DNA of 64,000 nt from Streptomyces sp. NBC_00353 (GCF_036108815.1 NZ_CP107985.1:5270001-5334000); one strand, 5' to 3'; shown: positions 51,138 through 60,564, counted from the stretch's first letter. Numbers and translations: made by a program. The notes: generated by a model from the letters alone, not told the origin.

Positions 51138-52013
51138 ATGGGAGTCATGAAGCGTTTCGAGCAGCGTCTCGAAGGTCTGGTCAACGGCACCTTCGCCAAG
51201 GTGTTCAAGTCCGAGGTCCAGCCGGTCGAGATCGCGGGTGCCCTCCAGCGCGAGTGCGACAACAACGCAACAATCTGGAACCGCGAGCGAACCGTCGTCC
51301 CCAATGACTTCATCGTCGAGCTCAGCGCCCCGGACTACGAGCGCCTCAGCCCGTACTCCGGCCAACTCGGCGACGAGCTCTCCGGTCTGGTCCGGGACTA
51401 CGCCAAGCAGCAGCGCTACACCTTCATGGGACCCATCAAGGTCCACCTGGAGAAGGCCGACGACCTCGACACCGGGCTCTACCGCGTACGGAGCCGCACT
51501 CTCGCGTCGAGTTCGTCACAGCAGGGCCAGCAGGCTCCTCAAGGCCACCTGGGACAGTCCGGCCACCCGGGCCAGGGGCGGCCCGCCGCCCCCCAGCCCA
51601 CCGGCGGCTACGGCTACCCGCCCAGCTCCGTCCCGCCCATGCCCGCGGCCCCGCCGCCGGGCGGCGGCCGTCCCGGAGCACCCACCGCCGACCGGCGCCC
51701 GCCGGCCGCGCCCGGCCCCATGCCGAGCGCGCAGGTGCGACGCTGGATCGAGATCAATGGCACCCGCCATCAGATCTCCCGCCCGACGCTGGTGCTGGGA
51801 CGCAGCACCGAAGCCGACGTGCGGATCGACGACCCCGGTGTATCCCGCCGGCACTGTGAGATCCGGACCGGAACGCCCTCGACGATCCAGGATCTCGGGT
51901 CTACCAACGGCATCGTGGTAGACGGGCAGCACACAACCCGCGCTACGCTCCGCGACGGCTCGCGGATCGTCGTGGGCAGCACCACCATCGTTTACCGGCA
52001 AGCCGAAGGGTGA
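51138..52013 (+). CDS. fhaA: FhaA: DUF3662 and FHA-domain protein
   Basis: 291 residues from ATG 51138, GGAGGAGG upstream. N-terminal DUF3662 domain about 1-120 (FEQRLEGLVNGTFAKVFKSEVQPVEIAGALQRECDNN), a Gly/Pro/Gln linker, and a C-terminal FHA domain about 200-290 (LVLGRSTEADVRIDDPGVSRRHCEIR, DLGSTNGIVVDG) with phospho-Thr-binding Arg and Ser. In mycobacteria it binds phosphorylated MviN/CwlM and regulates peptidoglycan synthesis. First gene of the wall-signalling operon. Confidence 0.94.
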   Translation: MGVMKRFEQRLEGLVNGTFAKVFKSEVQPVEIAGALQRECDNNATIWNRERTVVPNDFIVELSAPDYERLSPYSGQLGDELSGLVRDYAKQQRYTFMGPIKVHLEKADDLDTGLYRVRSRTLASSSSQQGQQAPQGHLGQSGHPGQGRPAAPQPTGGYGYPPSSVPPMPAAPPPGGGRPGAPTADRRPPAAPGPMPSAQVRRWIEINGTRHQISRPTLVLGRSTEADVRIDDPGVSRRHCEIRTGTPSTIQDLGSTNGIVVDGQHTTRATLRDGSRIVVGSTTIVYRQAEG

Positions 52014-52023
52014 AGCGGGGGCA

Positions 52024-52539
52024 ATGTCAGAGCTGACCCTGACGGTCATGCGGCTAGGTTTCCTGGCTGTTCTGTGGCTGTTCGTGATCGTGGCCGTCCA
52101 GGTCATCCGCAGCGACCTGTTCGGAACGCGCGTCACGCAACGCGGCTCACGCCGCAGCGCGAGCGACGCACGTCCGCAACAGGCACGCCAATCTGCCGCG
52201 GCACCGCCGCAGCAACGCCAGCAGCCCGGCCGCCAGCGCCGGGGGGCACCGACAAAGCTGGTCGTCTCCGAGGGCACCCTCACCGGCACCACGGTGGCGC
52301 TCCAGGGGCAGACCATCACCCTGGGACGGGCCCACGATTCAACGATCGTGCTGGACGACGACTACGCGTCCAGCAGGCATGCCAGGATCTACCCCGACCG
52401 TGACGGCCAGTGGATCGTCGAGGATCTCGGGTCCACCAACGGCACGTATCTCGACCGGACCCGTCTCACCACCCCGACGCCCGTTCCGCTGGGCGCGCCG
52501 ATCCGGATCGGCAAGACCGTCATCGAGCTGCGGAAGTAG
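52024..52539 (+). CDS. fhaB: FhaB (FipA-like): membrane FHA-domain protein
   Basis: 171 residues from ATG 52024, ten bases after fhaA. Membrane helix about 6-24 (VMRLGFLAVLWLFVIVAVQVI), basic linker, FHA domain about 85-170 (ITLGRAHDSTIVLDDDYASSRHARIYPD, EDLGSTNGTYLD). In mycobacteria the homologue bridges phosphorylated septal proteins. Confidence 0.93.
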   Translation: MSELTLTVMRLGFLAVLWLFVIVAVQVIRSDLFGTRVTQRGSRRSASDARPQQARQSAAAPPQQRQQPGRQRRGAPTKLVVSEGTLTGTTVALQGQTITLGRAHDSTIVLDDDYASSRHARIYPDRDGQWIVEDLGSTNGTYLDRTRLTTPTPVPLGAPIRIGKTVIELRK

Positions 52540-52546
52540 TACGACA

Positions 52547-52672
52547 ATGAGCGAGCGGAGCGAGCGAGCCGCGGCCGTCCGGGCAACGGACCCGGCCCGG
52601 CTCCCGACCGGAGGGTGGGCAGTGTGGCTCGAGACCGGCTGTACCCCGAGCCGACGGGCGAGGTGCGCATGA
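52547..52672 (+). CDS. Possible 41-residue leader ORF (MSERSER) before pstP
   Basis: ATG 52547 follows GGAAG by ten bases; the ORF begins MSERSER, made from two GAGCGAGCG direct repeats (52549-52569 region), and its TGA overlaps the pstP ATG (ATGA, 52669-52672). It would couple translation of pstP to fhaB. No known domain; the peptide may not be stable. Alternatively the region is simply untranslated and pstP starts at GTG 52615. Confidence 0.35.
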   Translation: MSERSERAAAVRATDPARLPTGGWAVWLETGCTPSRRARCA

Positions 52673-54174
52673 GTCTGTCCCTGCGCTTCGCCGCCGGATC
52701 GCACAAGGGCATGATCCGGGAGGGCAACGAGGACTCCGGCTATGCCGGTCCGCGCCTTCTCGCCATCGCCGACGGCATGGGCGGTCAGGCGGCCGGTGAG
52801 GTCGCCAGCTCCGAGGTGATCTCCACGCTCGTCCAGCTCGACGACGACGTGCCTGGTTCGGACATCCTCACCTCGCTCGGTACGGCGGTCCAGCGGGCCA
52901 ACGACCAACTGCGCATGATGGTCGAGGAGGACCCCCAGCTGGAGGGCATGGGCACCACGCTCACCGCCCTGCTCTGGACCGGTCAGCGCCTGGGCCTGGT
53001 CCACGTCGGCGACTCCCGCGCGTACCTGCTGCGCGACGGCGTACTCACCCAGATCACCCAGGACCACACCTGGGTGCAGCGGCTGGTCGACGAGGGCCGG
53101 ATCACCGAGGAAGAGGCCACCACCCACCCGCAGCGCTCCCTGCTGATGCGCGCGCTGGGCAGCGGCGACCACGTCGAACCCGACCTCTCCATCCGTGAAG
53201 TCCGGGCCGGCGACCGCTATTTGATCTGCTCCGACGGACTCTCCGGCGTCGTCTCCCACCAGACGATGGAAGAGACCCTCGCCAGCTACCAGGGCCCGCA
53301 GGAGACGATCCAGGAGCTCATCCAGCTCGCCCTGCGCGGCGGTGGCCCGGACAACATCACCTGCATCGTCGCCGACGTCCTCGACGTCGACAGCAACGAC
53401 ACCCTGGCCGGGCAGCTCAACGACACCCCGGTCATCGTCGGTGCGGTCGCCGAGAACCAGGCCACCCAGCTCCACGACGGCGGCGCGATGGAGACCCCCG
53501 CCGGACGCGCGGCGGGCCTCGGCCGTCCCGTCCCACCGCCCACGGGCGGCTTCGGCCCACCCGGAAGCGGTGACGGCCTCGGCTACGGCGGAATGCCGAA
53601 CGGCTCCTTCGACGCGTACACCGACGACGACTTCATCAAGCCCGGCGGCGGCCGCAAGTGGTTGAAGAGGTCCCTGTACATCGTGCTCGCGCTGGCCGTC
53701 ATCGGCGGCGGTGTGTACGGCGGTTACCGCTGGACCCAGAACCAGTTCTACGTGGGCGCCAAGAACGAACACGTCGCACTGTTCCGCGGCATCAGCCAGG
53801 ACCTCGCGTGGGTCTCGCTCTCGAAGGTCGAGAAGGACCACCCCGAGATCGAACTCAAGTACCTCCCGCCCTACCAGCGCAAGCAGGTCGAGGCGACCAT
53901 CGCCGAGGGCAACCTGGCGGACGCCCGCGAGAAGATCAGCGAGCTCTCGACCCAGGCATCCGCCTGCAAGAAGAACGCGCAGCGCCGCGCGGCCGAGGCG
54001 GAGAGCAACGCCCGCACCGGCGAGGGCGAAGCCGGCGGCACGGGCTCGGAGGTCACCAAGACGTCCGCCCGGTCCGACGCCACCAAGACCAAGCCGACCA
54101 CAGCGACTCCCACTCCCGGCCCCAGCCTCTCGGAGGAAGAGCAGAAGCTGGTCCCGCAGTGCGGTAAGCAGTAA
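52669..54174 (+). CDS. pstP: PstP: membrane PP2C Ser/Thr phosphatase
   Basis: 501 residues from ATG 52669 (GTG 52615 would add 18). PP2C motifs in order: REGNEDSG, ADGMGGQAAGEVAS, MGTTLTALLW, VHVGDSRAYLLR, DHTWVQRLV, CSDGLSGVVS, GPDNITCIV, the Asp residues holding two or three Mn2+. Membrane helix about 349-370 (LYIVLALAVIGGGVYGGYRW), extracellular tail of about 130 residues, Lys/Glu-rich then Thr/Pro-rich. It reverses PknB-type phosphorylation. Confidence 0.95.
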   Translation: MSLSLRFAAGSHKGMIREGNEDSGYAGPRLLAIADGMGGQAAGEVASSEVISTLVQLDDDVPGSDILTSLGTAVQRANDQLRMMVEEDPQLEGMGTTLTALLWTGQRLGLVHVGDSRAYLLRDGVLTQITQDHTWVQRLVDEGRITEEEATTHPQRSLLMRALGSGDHVEPDLSIREVRAGDRYLICSDGLSGVVSHQTMEETLASYQGPQETIQELIQLALRGGGPDNITCIVADVLDVDSNDTLAGQLNDTPVIVGAVAENQATQLHDGGAMETPAGRAAGLGRPVPPPTGGFGPPGSGDGLGYGGMPNGSFDAYTDDDFIKPGGGRKWLKRSLYIVLALAVIGGGVYGGYRWTQNQFYVGAKNEHVALFRGISQDLAWVSLSKVEKDHPEIELKYLPPYQRKQVEATIAEGNLADAREKISELSTQASACKKNAQRRAAEAESNARTGEGEAGGTGSEVTKTSARSDATKTKPTTATPTPGPSLSEEEQKLVPQCGKQ

Positions 54175-54197
54175 GCCGTAGGGGAGCCTTCAGCACC

Positions 54198-55616
54198 ATG
54201 AGCGTTGTCACCAATACGACCACGATCGGCGCGATCGACGCGCCGAGCCGTCGCAACACCGAGCTGGGCCTGATGGCTTTCGCCATCGGCATCTCGGTGT
54301 TCGCGTACGCCAATGTGGGCCTTGCCATCGACGGCGAGCTGCCCTCCGGCATGCTCGGATACGGGCTCGGCCTGATCCTCCTCGGCGGCGTCGCCCACCT
54401 CGTAGTGCGCAAGTTCGCTCCGTACGCGGATCCGCTGCTGCTGCCACTGGCGACCCTGCTCAACGGGCTGGGGCTGGTGTTGATCTGGCGCCTGGACCAG
54501 TCGGAGCGGCTGATTGCACTGGCCAAGAACGCATATGGCGTATTCACCCCCTCCGCCCCCAGACAGCTGTTGTACTCGGCGGTCGGCGTGGCCCTGTTCG
54601 CCGCCGTGCTGTTCGCGCTCAAGGACCACCGCATCCTGCAGCGCTACACGTACATCTCGATGGTGGCGGCTCTGGTTCTGCTGATCCTGCCGATGTTCTT
54701 CCCCGGCAAGTTCGGAGCCAAGATCTGGATCACGATCGCCGGCTTCTCGATCCAGCCCGGAGAGTTCGCCAAGATCATCATTGCGATCTTCTTCGCCGGT
54801 TATCTGATGGTCAAACGCGATGCGCTGGCCCTGGCCAGCCGCCGCTTCATGGGCATGTATCTGCCCCGCGGCCGCGACCTCGGACCGATCCTGGTCATCT
54901 GGGCACTGTCGATCCTGATCCTGGTCTTCGAGACCGATCTCGGTACATCCCTGCTGTTCTTCGGCCTGTTCGTGATCATGCTGTACGTCGCGACGGAACG
55001 GACCAGCTGGATCGTTTTCGGCCTGCTGATGTCCGCAGCCGGTGCGGTCGGCGTTGCCACCTTCGAACCGCACGTCCAGTCCCGTGTGAACGCCTGGATG
55101 GACCCGTTCGCCTGCTACTCGACCGACCCGAGCGGCGCCTGCGAGCAGATCTCCAACGCCATCATGTCCTTCGGTTCCGGCGGCACCCTCGGCACCGGCT
55201 GGGGCCAGGGGCACTCCGACCTGATCGGCTTCGCCGCCAACGCCGACTTCATCCTCTCCACCGTCGGCGAAGAGCTCGGCCTCGCCGGAATGATGGCCGT
55301 CCTGCTGATCTACGGTCTGATCGTCGAGCGCGGTGTGCGCACCGCTCTCGCCGCCCGCGACCCGTTCGGCAAGCTCCTCGCGATCGGCCTCTCCGGCGCC
55401 TTCGCGATCCAGGTCTTCGTCGTCGCCGGCGGTGTCATGGGGCTCATCCCGCTGACCGGTATGACAATGCCGTTCCTCGCCGCCGGCGGTTCCTCCGTGA
55501 TCGCCAACTGGGCCCTGATCGGCATCCTGATCCGGATCAGCGACACCGCACGCCGCCCCGCACCGGCCCCCGCTCCTTCCTCCGACGCCGAAATGACCCA
55601 GGTGGTCCGACCGTGA
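54198..55616 (+). CDS. FtsW/RodA/SpoVE-family SEDS glycosyltransferase
   Basis: 472 residues from ATG 54198. Eleven to twelve membrane helices; SEDS motifs include GEFAKIIIAIFFAGYL, FETDLGTSLLFFGLFVIMLYVATERTSWI, GTGWGQGHSDL, GEELGLAG, TGMTMPFLAAGGSS. Position beside pbpA matches RodA in mycobacteria, so polymerisation of glycan strands at the lateral wall or tip is more likely than septation. Start codon of pbpA overlaps its stop (GTGA). Confidence 0.93.
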   Translation: MSVVTNTTTIGAIDAPSRRNTELGLMAFAIGISVFAYANVGLAIDGELPSGMLGYGLGLILLGGVAHLVVRKFAPYADPLLLPLATLLNGLGLVLIWRLDQSERLIALAKNAYGVFTPSAPRQLLYSAVGVALFAAVLFALKDHRILQRYTYISMVAALVLLILPMFFPGKFGAKIWITIAGFSIQPGEFAKIIIAIFFAGYLMVKRDALALASRRFMGMYLPRGRDLGPILVIWALSILILVFETDLGTSLLFFGLFVIMLYVATERTSWIVFGLLMSAAGAVGVATFEPHVQSRVNAWMDPFACYSTDPSGACEQISNAIMSFGSGGTLGTGWGQGHSDLIGFAANADFILSTVGEELGLAGMMAVLLIYGLIVERGVRTALAARDPFGKLLAIGLSGAFAIQVFVVAGGVMGLIPLTGMTMPFLAAGGSSVIANWALIGILIRISDTARRPAPAPAPSSDAEMTQVVRP

Positions 55617-57067
55617 ACAAGCCCCTGCGCCGGATCGCGATCTTCTGCGGCGTCCTCATCCTCGCCCTGCTCGTGCGGACCAACTACCTCCAGTACGTCC
55701 GCGCCGACGAGCTGAACACCCGCGACGAGAACCGCCGCGTGCGCATCGAGCGGTACGCCCATGAGCGCGGCAACATCATCGTCGACGGCAACCCCGTGAC
55801 CAGCTCGGTCGAGACCAAGGGCAGCGACTTCAAGTACAAGCGGGCCTGGAAGAACGGCCCCATGTGGGCGCCCGTCACGGGGTACTCCTCACAGGCCTTC
55901 GACGCCTCGCAGCTCGAAAGCCTTGAGGACGGCATCCTCACCGGCAACGACGACCAGCTCTTCTTCGACCGCACCCTGTCGATGTTCACAGGCGAGAAGA
56001 AGCAGGGCGGCAACGTCGTCACCACCCTCAACGCAGCCGCCCAGAAGGCCGCCTTCCAGGGACTGGGCGACAAGAAGGGTGCCGTCGCCGCGCTCGACCC
56101 GCAGACCGGCGCCATCCTCGCCCTCGCCAGCACCCCCTCGTACGACCCCTCGACTTTCGCGGGCAACTCCAACTCGGACACGAAGGCCTGGCAGAAGCTC
56201 CTCAAGGACAAGGACAAGCCGATGCTCAACCGGGCATTGCGCGAGACCTACCCGCCCGGCTCGACCTTCAAGGTCGTCACCGCCGCCGCGGCCCTGGAGA
56301 ACGGCCTCTACACCGACATCGACGGCAAGACGGACTCCCCGTTGCCCTGGCAACTCCCGCAATCCAGCGACAACCTCGCAAACGAGGGCAACATCCCGTG
56401 CGAGAACGCCTCGCTCAAGGAAGCGCTGCGGATGTCCTGCAACACCGTCTTCGGCAAGATCAGCGACGACCTCGGCAACCAGAAGATGATTGACGAAGCC
56501 AACAAGTTCGGCTTCAACAAGGAAATCTTCACGCCCGTCCGCGCCGACGCCAGTATCTACCCGAAGGACAACCGGCCGCAGAACGCCATGGCAGGTATCG
56601 GCCAGGCGTCCAACCGCGCCACTCCACTGCAGATGGCCATGGTCGCTGCCGCGGTCGCCAACGACGGCAAGCTCATGCAGCCGTACATGGTCGCCGAGCG
56701 GCAGGCTCCCAACCTCGACGTCATCTACACCCACGAGAAGGAGCAGCTCAGCCAGCCCCTCTCGGGTGAGAACGCGCAGAAGCTCCAGCAGATGATGGAG
56801 ACCGTCGTCAAGAGCGGCACGGGAACCAACGCCCTCATCGACGGCGTCACTGTCGGCGGCAAGACCGGTACCGCCCAGCACGGTCTGAACAACAGCGAGA
56901 AGCCGTACGCCTGGTTCATCTCGTACGCGAAGACCGCCAGCGGCTCCCCGGTCGCAGTGGCCGTAGTGGTCGAGGACAGCCAGGCCAACAGGGACGACGT
57001 CTCCGGTGGCGGCCTCGCCGCTCCGATCGCCCGGGACGTGATGAAGGCGGTCATCGACAACAAGTAG
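55613..57067 (+). CDS. pbpA: PbpA: class B penicillin-binding protein
   Basis: 484 residues from GTG 55613. N-terminal membrane helix about 6-22, dimerisation domain, transpeptidase domain with S217-T-F-K220 (PPGSTFKVV), S275-C-N277 (RMSCNTVFG), K417-T-G (GGKTGTAQHG). Short for the family because it lacks PASTA domains. Forms the SEDS-bPBP pair with the preceding gene; cross-links stem peptides outside the membrane. Confidence 0.95.
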   Translation: MNKPLRRIAIFCGVLILALLVRTNYLQYVRADELNTRDENRRVRIERYAHERGNIIVDGNPVTSSVETKGSDFKYKRAWKNGPMWAPVTGYSSQAFDASQLESLEDGILTGNDDQLFFDRTLSMFTGEKKQGGNVVTTLNAAAQKAAFQGLGDKKGAVAALDPQTGAILALASTPSYDPSTFAGNSNSDTKAWQKLLKDKDKPMLNRALRETYPPGSTFKVVTAAAALENGLYTDIDGKTDSPLPWQLPQSSDNLANEGNIPCENASLKEALRMSCNTVFGKISDDLGNQKMIDEANKFGFNKEIFTPVRADASIYPKDNRPQNAMAGIGQASNRATPLQMAMVAAAVANDGKLMQPYMVAERQAPNLDVIYTHEKEQLSQPLSGENAQKLQQMMETVVKSGTGTNALIDGVTVGGKTGTAQHGLNNSEKPYAWFISYAKTASGSPVAVAVVVEDSQANRDDVSGGGLAAPIARDVMKAVIDNK

Positions 57068-57190
57068 TGACGCCCATCACATGGGGCGCCATATCTGCAC
57101 ATTGGGATACCGGTCAGATATCAGGTGACGGCTCTGGGCCGATCAGGTAGTGCGTGGCCGGTAGCGTATGCGCGAGCAGCACACCGCCGG

Positions 57191-57208
57191 ACCACACACC
57201 GGTGTGGT
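57191..57208. promoter_or_regulatory. Inverted repeat upstream of pknB
   Basis: ACCACAC (57191-57197) and GTGTGGT (57202-57208) with 4-nt centre, 30 bp before the pknB start. Either an operator or a weak mRNA hairpin; the 170-bp gap after pbpA may carry a second promoter. Confidence 0.4.
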
Positions 57209-57237
57209 CGGGACTGACGGAGAGGGCTGGAACAGTT

Positions 57238-59229
57238 ATGGAAGAGCCGCGTCGCCTCGGCGGCCGGTACGAGCTGGGCTCGGTGCTCGGCCGTGGTGGC
57301 ATGGCCGAGGTCTACCTCGCTCACGACACCCGGCTCGGCCGCACCGTCGCTGTGAAGACGCTGCGGACCGATCTCGCCCGCGACCCGTCCTTCCAGGCCC
57401 GGTTCCGCCGTGAGGCCCAGTCCGCCGCCTCGCTCAACCACCCGGCGATCGTTGCCGTCTACGACACCGGCGAGGACTACGTCGACGGGGTCTCCATCCC
57501 GTACATCGTGATGGAGTACGTCGACGGGTCGACGCTCAGAGAACTTCTGCACTCCGGCCGCAAACTGCTGCCCGAGCGCACCCTCGAAATGACGGTCGGG
57601 ATCCTCCAGGCACTGGAGTACTCGCACCGGGCAGGCATCGTCCACCGCGACATCAAACCGGCGAACGTCATGCTGACGCGTACCGGCCAGGTCAAGGTCA
57701 TGGACTTCGGCATCGCCCGCGCCATGGGTGACTCCGGCATGACGATGACCCAGACGTCGGCCGTCATCGGCACCGCCCAGTACCTCTCCCCGGAGCAGGC
57801 CAAGGGCGAGCAGGTCGACGCGCGTTCCGACCTGTATTCGACCGGCTGCCTGCTCTACGAGCTGCTGACGGTCCGGCCGCCGTTCATCGGTGACTCACCT
57901 GTCGCGGTTGCCTACCAGCACGTACGGGAAGAACCGCAGCCCCCCAGCAACTTCGACCCCGAGATCACGCCCGAAATGGACGCGATCGTGTTGAAGGCCC
58001 TGGTCAAGGACCCGGACTACCGCTACCAGTCGGCCGATGAAATGCGCGCCGACATCGAGGCCTGCCTCGACGGCCGACCGGTCGCCGCCACTGCGGCGAT
58101 GGGCGCGGCCGGCTACGGCGGCTACGACGGGTACGGGCAGGACCAGCCGACCACGGCGCTGCGCGCTGCCGACCAGCACGGCGCCCAGACCTCCATGCTT
58201 CCCCCGGTCAACCCGGACGACGGCGGCTACGGACACGACGACCGCCCGGACCGCCGGCGCCAGAAGAAGAGCAACACCTCGACGATCCTGCTGATCGCGG
58301 CGGGCATTCTGGTGCTGATCGGCGCGATCCTGATCGGCAGATCCGTCTTCGGCGGCGACAACAGCGACAACGGCAAGGTCGACGTGCCGAACATGGTCGG
58401 GTCGACCGTGGACGAGGCGAAGGATCTCGCGACCAACGCCGGCGTCCTCCTCAAGGTCGGCTCGAAGGAACCCTGCGAGGACCAGCCCAACGGGAAGATC
58501 TGCAGCCAGACCCCCAAGGACGGCCAGATGCGGGAGAACGAGACCGTCACGGTCGTCGTCTCCAGCGGTGCGCCGAAGGTCGAGGTCCCGGACGTCACGA
58601 ATCAGTCCGAGGACGACGCCCGCAAGACACTGGAGGAGAAGGGCTTCACGGTGCGGGTCGTCGCGTCCGAGTCCTCCGACGCGGAACCCGGCACCGTGCT
58701 CGACCAGAACCCCAAGGGCGGCGCGAAGGCCAAGCGGGAGTCCGAGGTCAAGATCACGGTCGCCAGGCAGAAGACCCAGAACATTCCCCCCGTGATCGGC
58801 AAGTCGTACGACGAGGCGGTGGCCCAACTCAACGGAGTCGGCTTCCAGAACGTCTCGCAGACCCCCGTCGACTCGGAGAAGCCGGCGGGTGAGGTCATCG
58901 ACCAGACCCCTTCGCCGACGGATGGCAAGAAGCCGCTGGACACCCAGATTGTTCTGAAGGTCTCCAAGGGCCCCGCCCAGCCGGAGCAGGTCACGATCCC
59001 CGGCGACATCTACGGCAAGCGGTACCAAGATGTGAAGGCCCAGCTCGAAGGCATGGGTCTGGTGGTCGCGCTCGCCCCCAACTCGGTCGACAAGCCGGGC
59101 GCCACGGTGGTGAACAGCAACCCGGCCCCCACCAGCCCGGTAGCCAAGGGCAGCACGGTCACCCTCTTGACCGTCGGGGGCGGCGGGGACGGCAATATCT
59201 TCGGCGGCCCGTCCGGCTTGACGAACTGA
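57238..59229 (+). CDS. pknB: PknB-type Ser/Thr kinase with four PASTA domains
   Basis: 663 residues from ATG 57238. Kinase domain about 8-275: LGRGGMAEVYLAH, VAVKTLRTDL, HRDIKPANVML, DFGIARAM, GTAQYLSPEQAKG. Juxtamembrane linker, membrane helix about 348-366 (STILLIAAGILVLIGAILIG), then four extracellular PASTA modules (VPNMVGSTVDEAKDLA, VPDVTNQSEDDARKTL, IPPVIGKSYDEAVAQL, IPGDIYGKRYQDVKAQL). PASTA modules sense muropeptides/lipid II. Last gene of the wall-signalling cluster; terminator follows. Confidence 0.96.
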   Translation: MEEPRRLGGRYELGSVLGRGGMAEVYLAHDTRLGRTVAVKTLRTDLARDPSFQARFRREAQSAASLNHPAIVAVYDTGEDYVDGVSIPYIVMEYVDGSTLRELLHSGRKLLPERTLEMTVGILQALEYSHRAGIVHRDIKPANVMLTRTGQVKVMDFGIARAMGDSGMTMTQTSAVIGTAQYLSPEQAKGEQVDARSDLYSTGCLLYELLTVRPPFIGDSPVAVAYQHVREEPQPPSNFDPEITPEMDAIVLKALVKDPDYRYQSADEMRADIEACLDGRPVAATAAMGAAGYGGYDGYGQDQPTTALRAADQHGAQTSMLPPVNPDDGGYGHDDRPDRRRQKKSNTSTILLIAAGILVLIGAILIGRSVFGGDNSDNGKVDVPNMVGSTVDEAKDLATNAGVLLKVGSKEPCEDQPNGKICSQTPKDGQMRENETVTVVVSSGAPKVEVPDVTNQSEDDARKTLEEKGFTVRVVASESSDAEPGTVLDQNPKGGAKAKRESEVKITVARQKTQNIPPVIGKSYDEAVAQLNGVGFQNVSQTPVDSEKPAGEVIDQTPSPTDGKKPLDTQIVLKVSKGPAQPEQVTIPGDIYGKRYQDVKAQLEGMGLVVALAPNSVDKPGATVVNSNPAPTSPVAKGSTVTLLTVGGGGDGNIFGGPSGLTN

Positions 59230-59254
59230 CCCTCAGAACACCGCACCACTCATC

Positions 59255-59286
59255 GGGCCCCGGCACCGCAACGGTGATCGGGGCCC
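59255..59286 (+). terminator. Terminator after pknB
   Basis: GGGCCCCG (59255-59262) with CGGGGCCC (59279-59286), inner ACCG-CAA-CGGT stem, followed by TTT. Confidence 0.75.
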
Positions 59287-59445
59287 TTTGCTGTGCGCGC
59301 CGCGATGCCTGCTGTCCCGGCATACCGCACGTGCAGTCGCAAACCGATCGTATCGTCATATGTCCCGAATCGTTGGACCGTTGGGGTGGCGTGGGGATCA
59401 GACCTCACCCAGCTCGCACCGGCATCCGAGACGAGTCGAAAGGAC

Positions 59446-60483
59446 ATGAACGTGATCAACGATGCAGTACTGCTGGAGTTGAGGTCTCTACGAGCAAGCA
59501 TCGGGGAACAGACGGAAGCGTTGGACAGGGTCAAGGTGTTGTCGCTGCTGCCGGACGGCATGCATGTGACGACGGCGATGGTGGCGGCGTGCTTCGAGGT
59601 AGGAATTGCAGCCATCAAATCGTTGGTCAAAGATCACCGCGAGGAGATACGAAGCAACGGCTACCGTCTCCTGACTGGGCCGGAACTGAGGTCCTTCAAG
59701 GACCTCAGTCAGGTCAAGTCGCGCACACCGTCGCTCGCCATCTTCAGTCGCCGAGCCGTCCTCAACGTCGCCATGCTCCTCCGGGACAGCGAAGTCGCAC
59801 GTCAGGTGCGTACATACCTGCTCGACAGGGAGTACGCGGCGCGGACCCAGCCTGTGGATAACTTTGTCCATGGTGAGCCCGAGTCCCTCGACGCCTGCAT
59901 CGACCGACGCATCACCCACATTCTCGGCAAGACCGTCGTCCCCATGTTCAACGCCCTCATCGAGGCCTCCGGTGAGCAGCACAAGGAGCTGATCTCTCTA
60001 CGGGACGACGTCAAAAAGATCGAGCGGAAGCTCTGCAACCATCACCACCGGCTCAGGCGCCTCGAACAGGCTCAGGGCCCGCGCCCGTACACCGGCGTCA
60101 TGGCGTCGATCGACGCCATGAGCTGGAGGGAGTTCGAGCATCACGTCGCCGTCCTGCTTCGCCGCGACGGCTGCACCGACGTCGTGGTGCACGGCGGCCC
60201 CGGCGACCGTGGAGTGGACGTCACCGCACTGACTGCGGACGGCCGCAGTGTCGTCGTGCAGTGCAAGAGCTTCGCCCCTTACCGTCCGGTCTGGAGTGGC
60301 GAAGTACAGAAGTTCCTGGGCGCCTCCAGGGTCCAGCACCGGGCAGACGTGGCTCTCTTCGTAGCGACCACCTCCTTCACACCCGATGCACGCGCCATAG
60401 CCGAGACCCACGGCATCACGGCCGTGGACCGAGGCCACCTCGAGAAGTGGAGCGCCGGGGTGCCACTCCCGGTCCTGCAGTAG
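59446..60483 (+). CDS. Mrr-type restriction endonuclease fused to BRO-N/antirepressor-like N-terminus
   Basis: 345 residues from ATG 59446 with GAAAGGA before it. N-terminal part about 1-135 resembles phage antirepressor/BRO-N modules (VTTAMVAACFEVGIAAIKSLVKDHREEI, IFSRRAVLNVAMLLRDSEVARQVRTYLLD). A coiled-coil linker (LISLRDDVKKIERKLCNHHHRLRRLEQ) leads to an Mrr-like nuclease about 225-340: MSWREFEHHVAVLLRRDGCTDV, GDRGVDVTAL with Asp258, QCK at 272-274. Flanked by AT-richer DNA and terminators on both sides. Mrr enzymes cut modified or foreign DNA; here a defence or regulatory role is inference. Confidence 0.82.
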   Translation: MNVINDAVLLELRSLRASIGEQTEALDRVKVLSLLPDGMHVTTAMVAACFEVGIAAIKSLVKDHREEIRSNGYRLLTGPELRSFKDLSQVKSRTPSLAIFSRRAVLNVAMLLRDSEVARQVRTYLLDREYAARTQPVDNFVHGEPESLDACIDRRITHILGKTVVPMFNALIEASGEQHKELISLRDDVKKIERKLCNHHHRLRRLEQAQGPRPYTGVMASIDAMSWREFEHHVAVLLRRDGCTDVVVHGGPGDRGVDVTALTADGRSVVVQCKSFAPYRPVWSGEVQKFLGASRVQHRADVALFVATTSFTPDARAIAETHGITAVDRGHLEKWSAGVPLPVLQ

Positions 60484-60510
60484 CCGATCAAGAGTCCACC
60501 GGACGTAGAG

Positions 60511-60549
60511 AGGCCCGAAGTCGCAAAAGGAAGTTGCGGCTTCGGGCCT
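60511..60549. terminator. Bidirectional terminator between nuclease and sortase genes
   Basis: 16-bp stem with one mismatch: 60511-60526 and 60534-60549, 7-nt loop, T-run after it. Separates the convergent genes. Confidence 0.85.
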
Positions 60550-60564
60550 TTCGCCATCCTAGGG

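Noticed and set aside
59446..60483. Prophage remnant after pknB
   Set aside because: Only one gene, no integrase, no attachment-site repeat, and no other phage gene; a single insertion is more economical.
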